Source: Chloroflexota bacterium (GTDB lineage: Bacteria; Chloroflexota; Limnocylindria; Limnocylindrales; CSP1-4). Taken from it: a DNA stretch of 32,248 bases. Made by a program: the position numbers and the translations under genes. The DNA is taken from contig VBFG01000040.1 of assembly GCA_005882635.1 (NCBI GenBank), forward strand, positions 1 through 32,248, given 5' to 3'. Below are positions 32,140 to 32,248 of this stretch, piece after piece. The first letter of the stretch is position 1; each line of letters starts with the position of its first letter. The notes beneath the pieces were generated by a model that saw only the letters and a program-made list of their open reading frames with translations, was not told the DNA's origin and did not search any database.

Positions 32140-32248
32140 TCAGCCGAGGAGCGGCAGGACCTCAGCGAAACGCTCGATCGAGGGGCGGTCGATCGGGTCC
32201 AGGACGGCCTGGACCTCGTCGACGCCGGCCTCGGCATAGGCCTGCAGC
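32140..32248 (-). CDS. C-terminal fragment of a probable LLM-class (luciferase-like) flavin-dependent oxidoreductase
   Basis: Only the last 35 residues are visible; the gene enters from the right edge. The end, AEAGVDEVQAVLDPIDRPSI followed by ERFAEVLPLL, resembles the C-terminal helix of luciferase-like monooxygenases. The family call rests on this short stretch alone. Confidence 0.5.
   Translation of the reverse strand, partial: LQAYAEAGVDEVQAVLDPIDRPSIERFAEVLPLLG

Noticed and set aside
1-32248. CRISPR arrays, insertion sequences, integrases or phage genes
   Set aside because: No regular direct repeats and no transposase or integrase motifs were seen on either strand.

Overview
This is a high-GC (roughly 70% by eye) bacterial chromosome segment with dense, short-spaced genes. 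It carries no transposase, integrase, phage gene or CRISPR array that I can see. The gene style (leaderless starts behind TANNNT hexamers, F420/FMN pyridoxamine-oxidase-like protein, VOC and SRPBCC genes, PucR regulator, GS I-alpha, ResB) suggests a Chloroflexota lineage such as an uncultured soil or freshwater class. A deep actinobacterium is the main alternative. The assignment is inference from style, not from a marker gene.

Region 1 (1-5400) is a complete selenocysteine kit. On the minus strand a VOC gene is followed by tRNA-Sec (selC, anticodon UCA), selA and selB. selA and selB overlap by 4 nt, and selB runs off the left edge. On the plus strand selD is followed by an overlapping GT2 glycosyltransferase. 

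Region 2 (5400-13961) is the client of that kit: a NAD-linked formate dehydrogenase. fdhA has an in-frame UGA (codon 85) in the FdhF-type active-site context, followed at the FdhF spacing by a SECIS hairpin. The catalytic subunit starts after the point where the N-terminal [4Fe-4S] domain should be. That missing domain, including the electron-transfer Lys, is the C-terminus of a separate NuoG-like ferredoxin protein (12002-13075). The ferredoxin gene overlaps a NuoE-NuoF fusion gene (10167-12005). FdhD, the sulfurtransferase that activates the enzyme, is convergent at 13101-13961. Four small genes (VOC, SRPBCC-like, membrane protein, SRPBCC) sit between fdhA and the electron-transfer genes. 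The proposed flow is formate -> Mo/Sec site (FdhA) -> [4Fe-4S] in the partner -> two further [4Fe-4S] and a [2Fe-2S] -> FMN/NAD in the fusion protein.

Region 3 (14000-21150) is housekeeping and accessory: a probable lipoprotein, an FMN/F420 split-barrel protein, an atypical diaminopimelate-decarboxylase-like PLP enzyme, DUF2277, an RlpA-like protein, a DNA-3-methyladenine glycosylase, a single-domain globin, a TfoX-N protein, a membrane-anchored hypothetical and tRNA-Pro(CGG).

Region 4 (21160-32248) is almost entirely minus strand: MFS transporter, XRE regulator, glutamine synthetase I, PucR regulator, ResB, a Cys/Met-metabolism PLP enzyme, a membrane GGDEF cyclase, an Lrp/AsnC regulator, a lipoprotein, and the tail of a probable flavin-dependent oxidoreductase at the right edge.

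The most interesting signals are the split and rearranged Sec-formate dehydrogenase, the tRNA-Sec whose CCA end lies inside the selA ribosome-binding site, and a repeated TANNNT-6/7nt-start-codon architecture that implies leaderless mRNAs.
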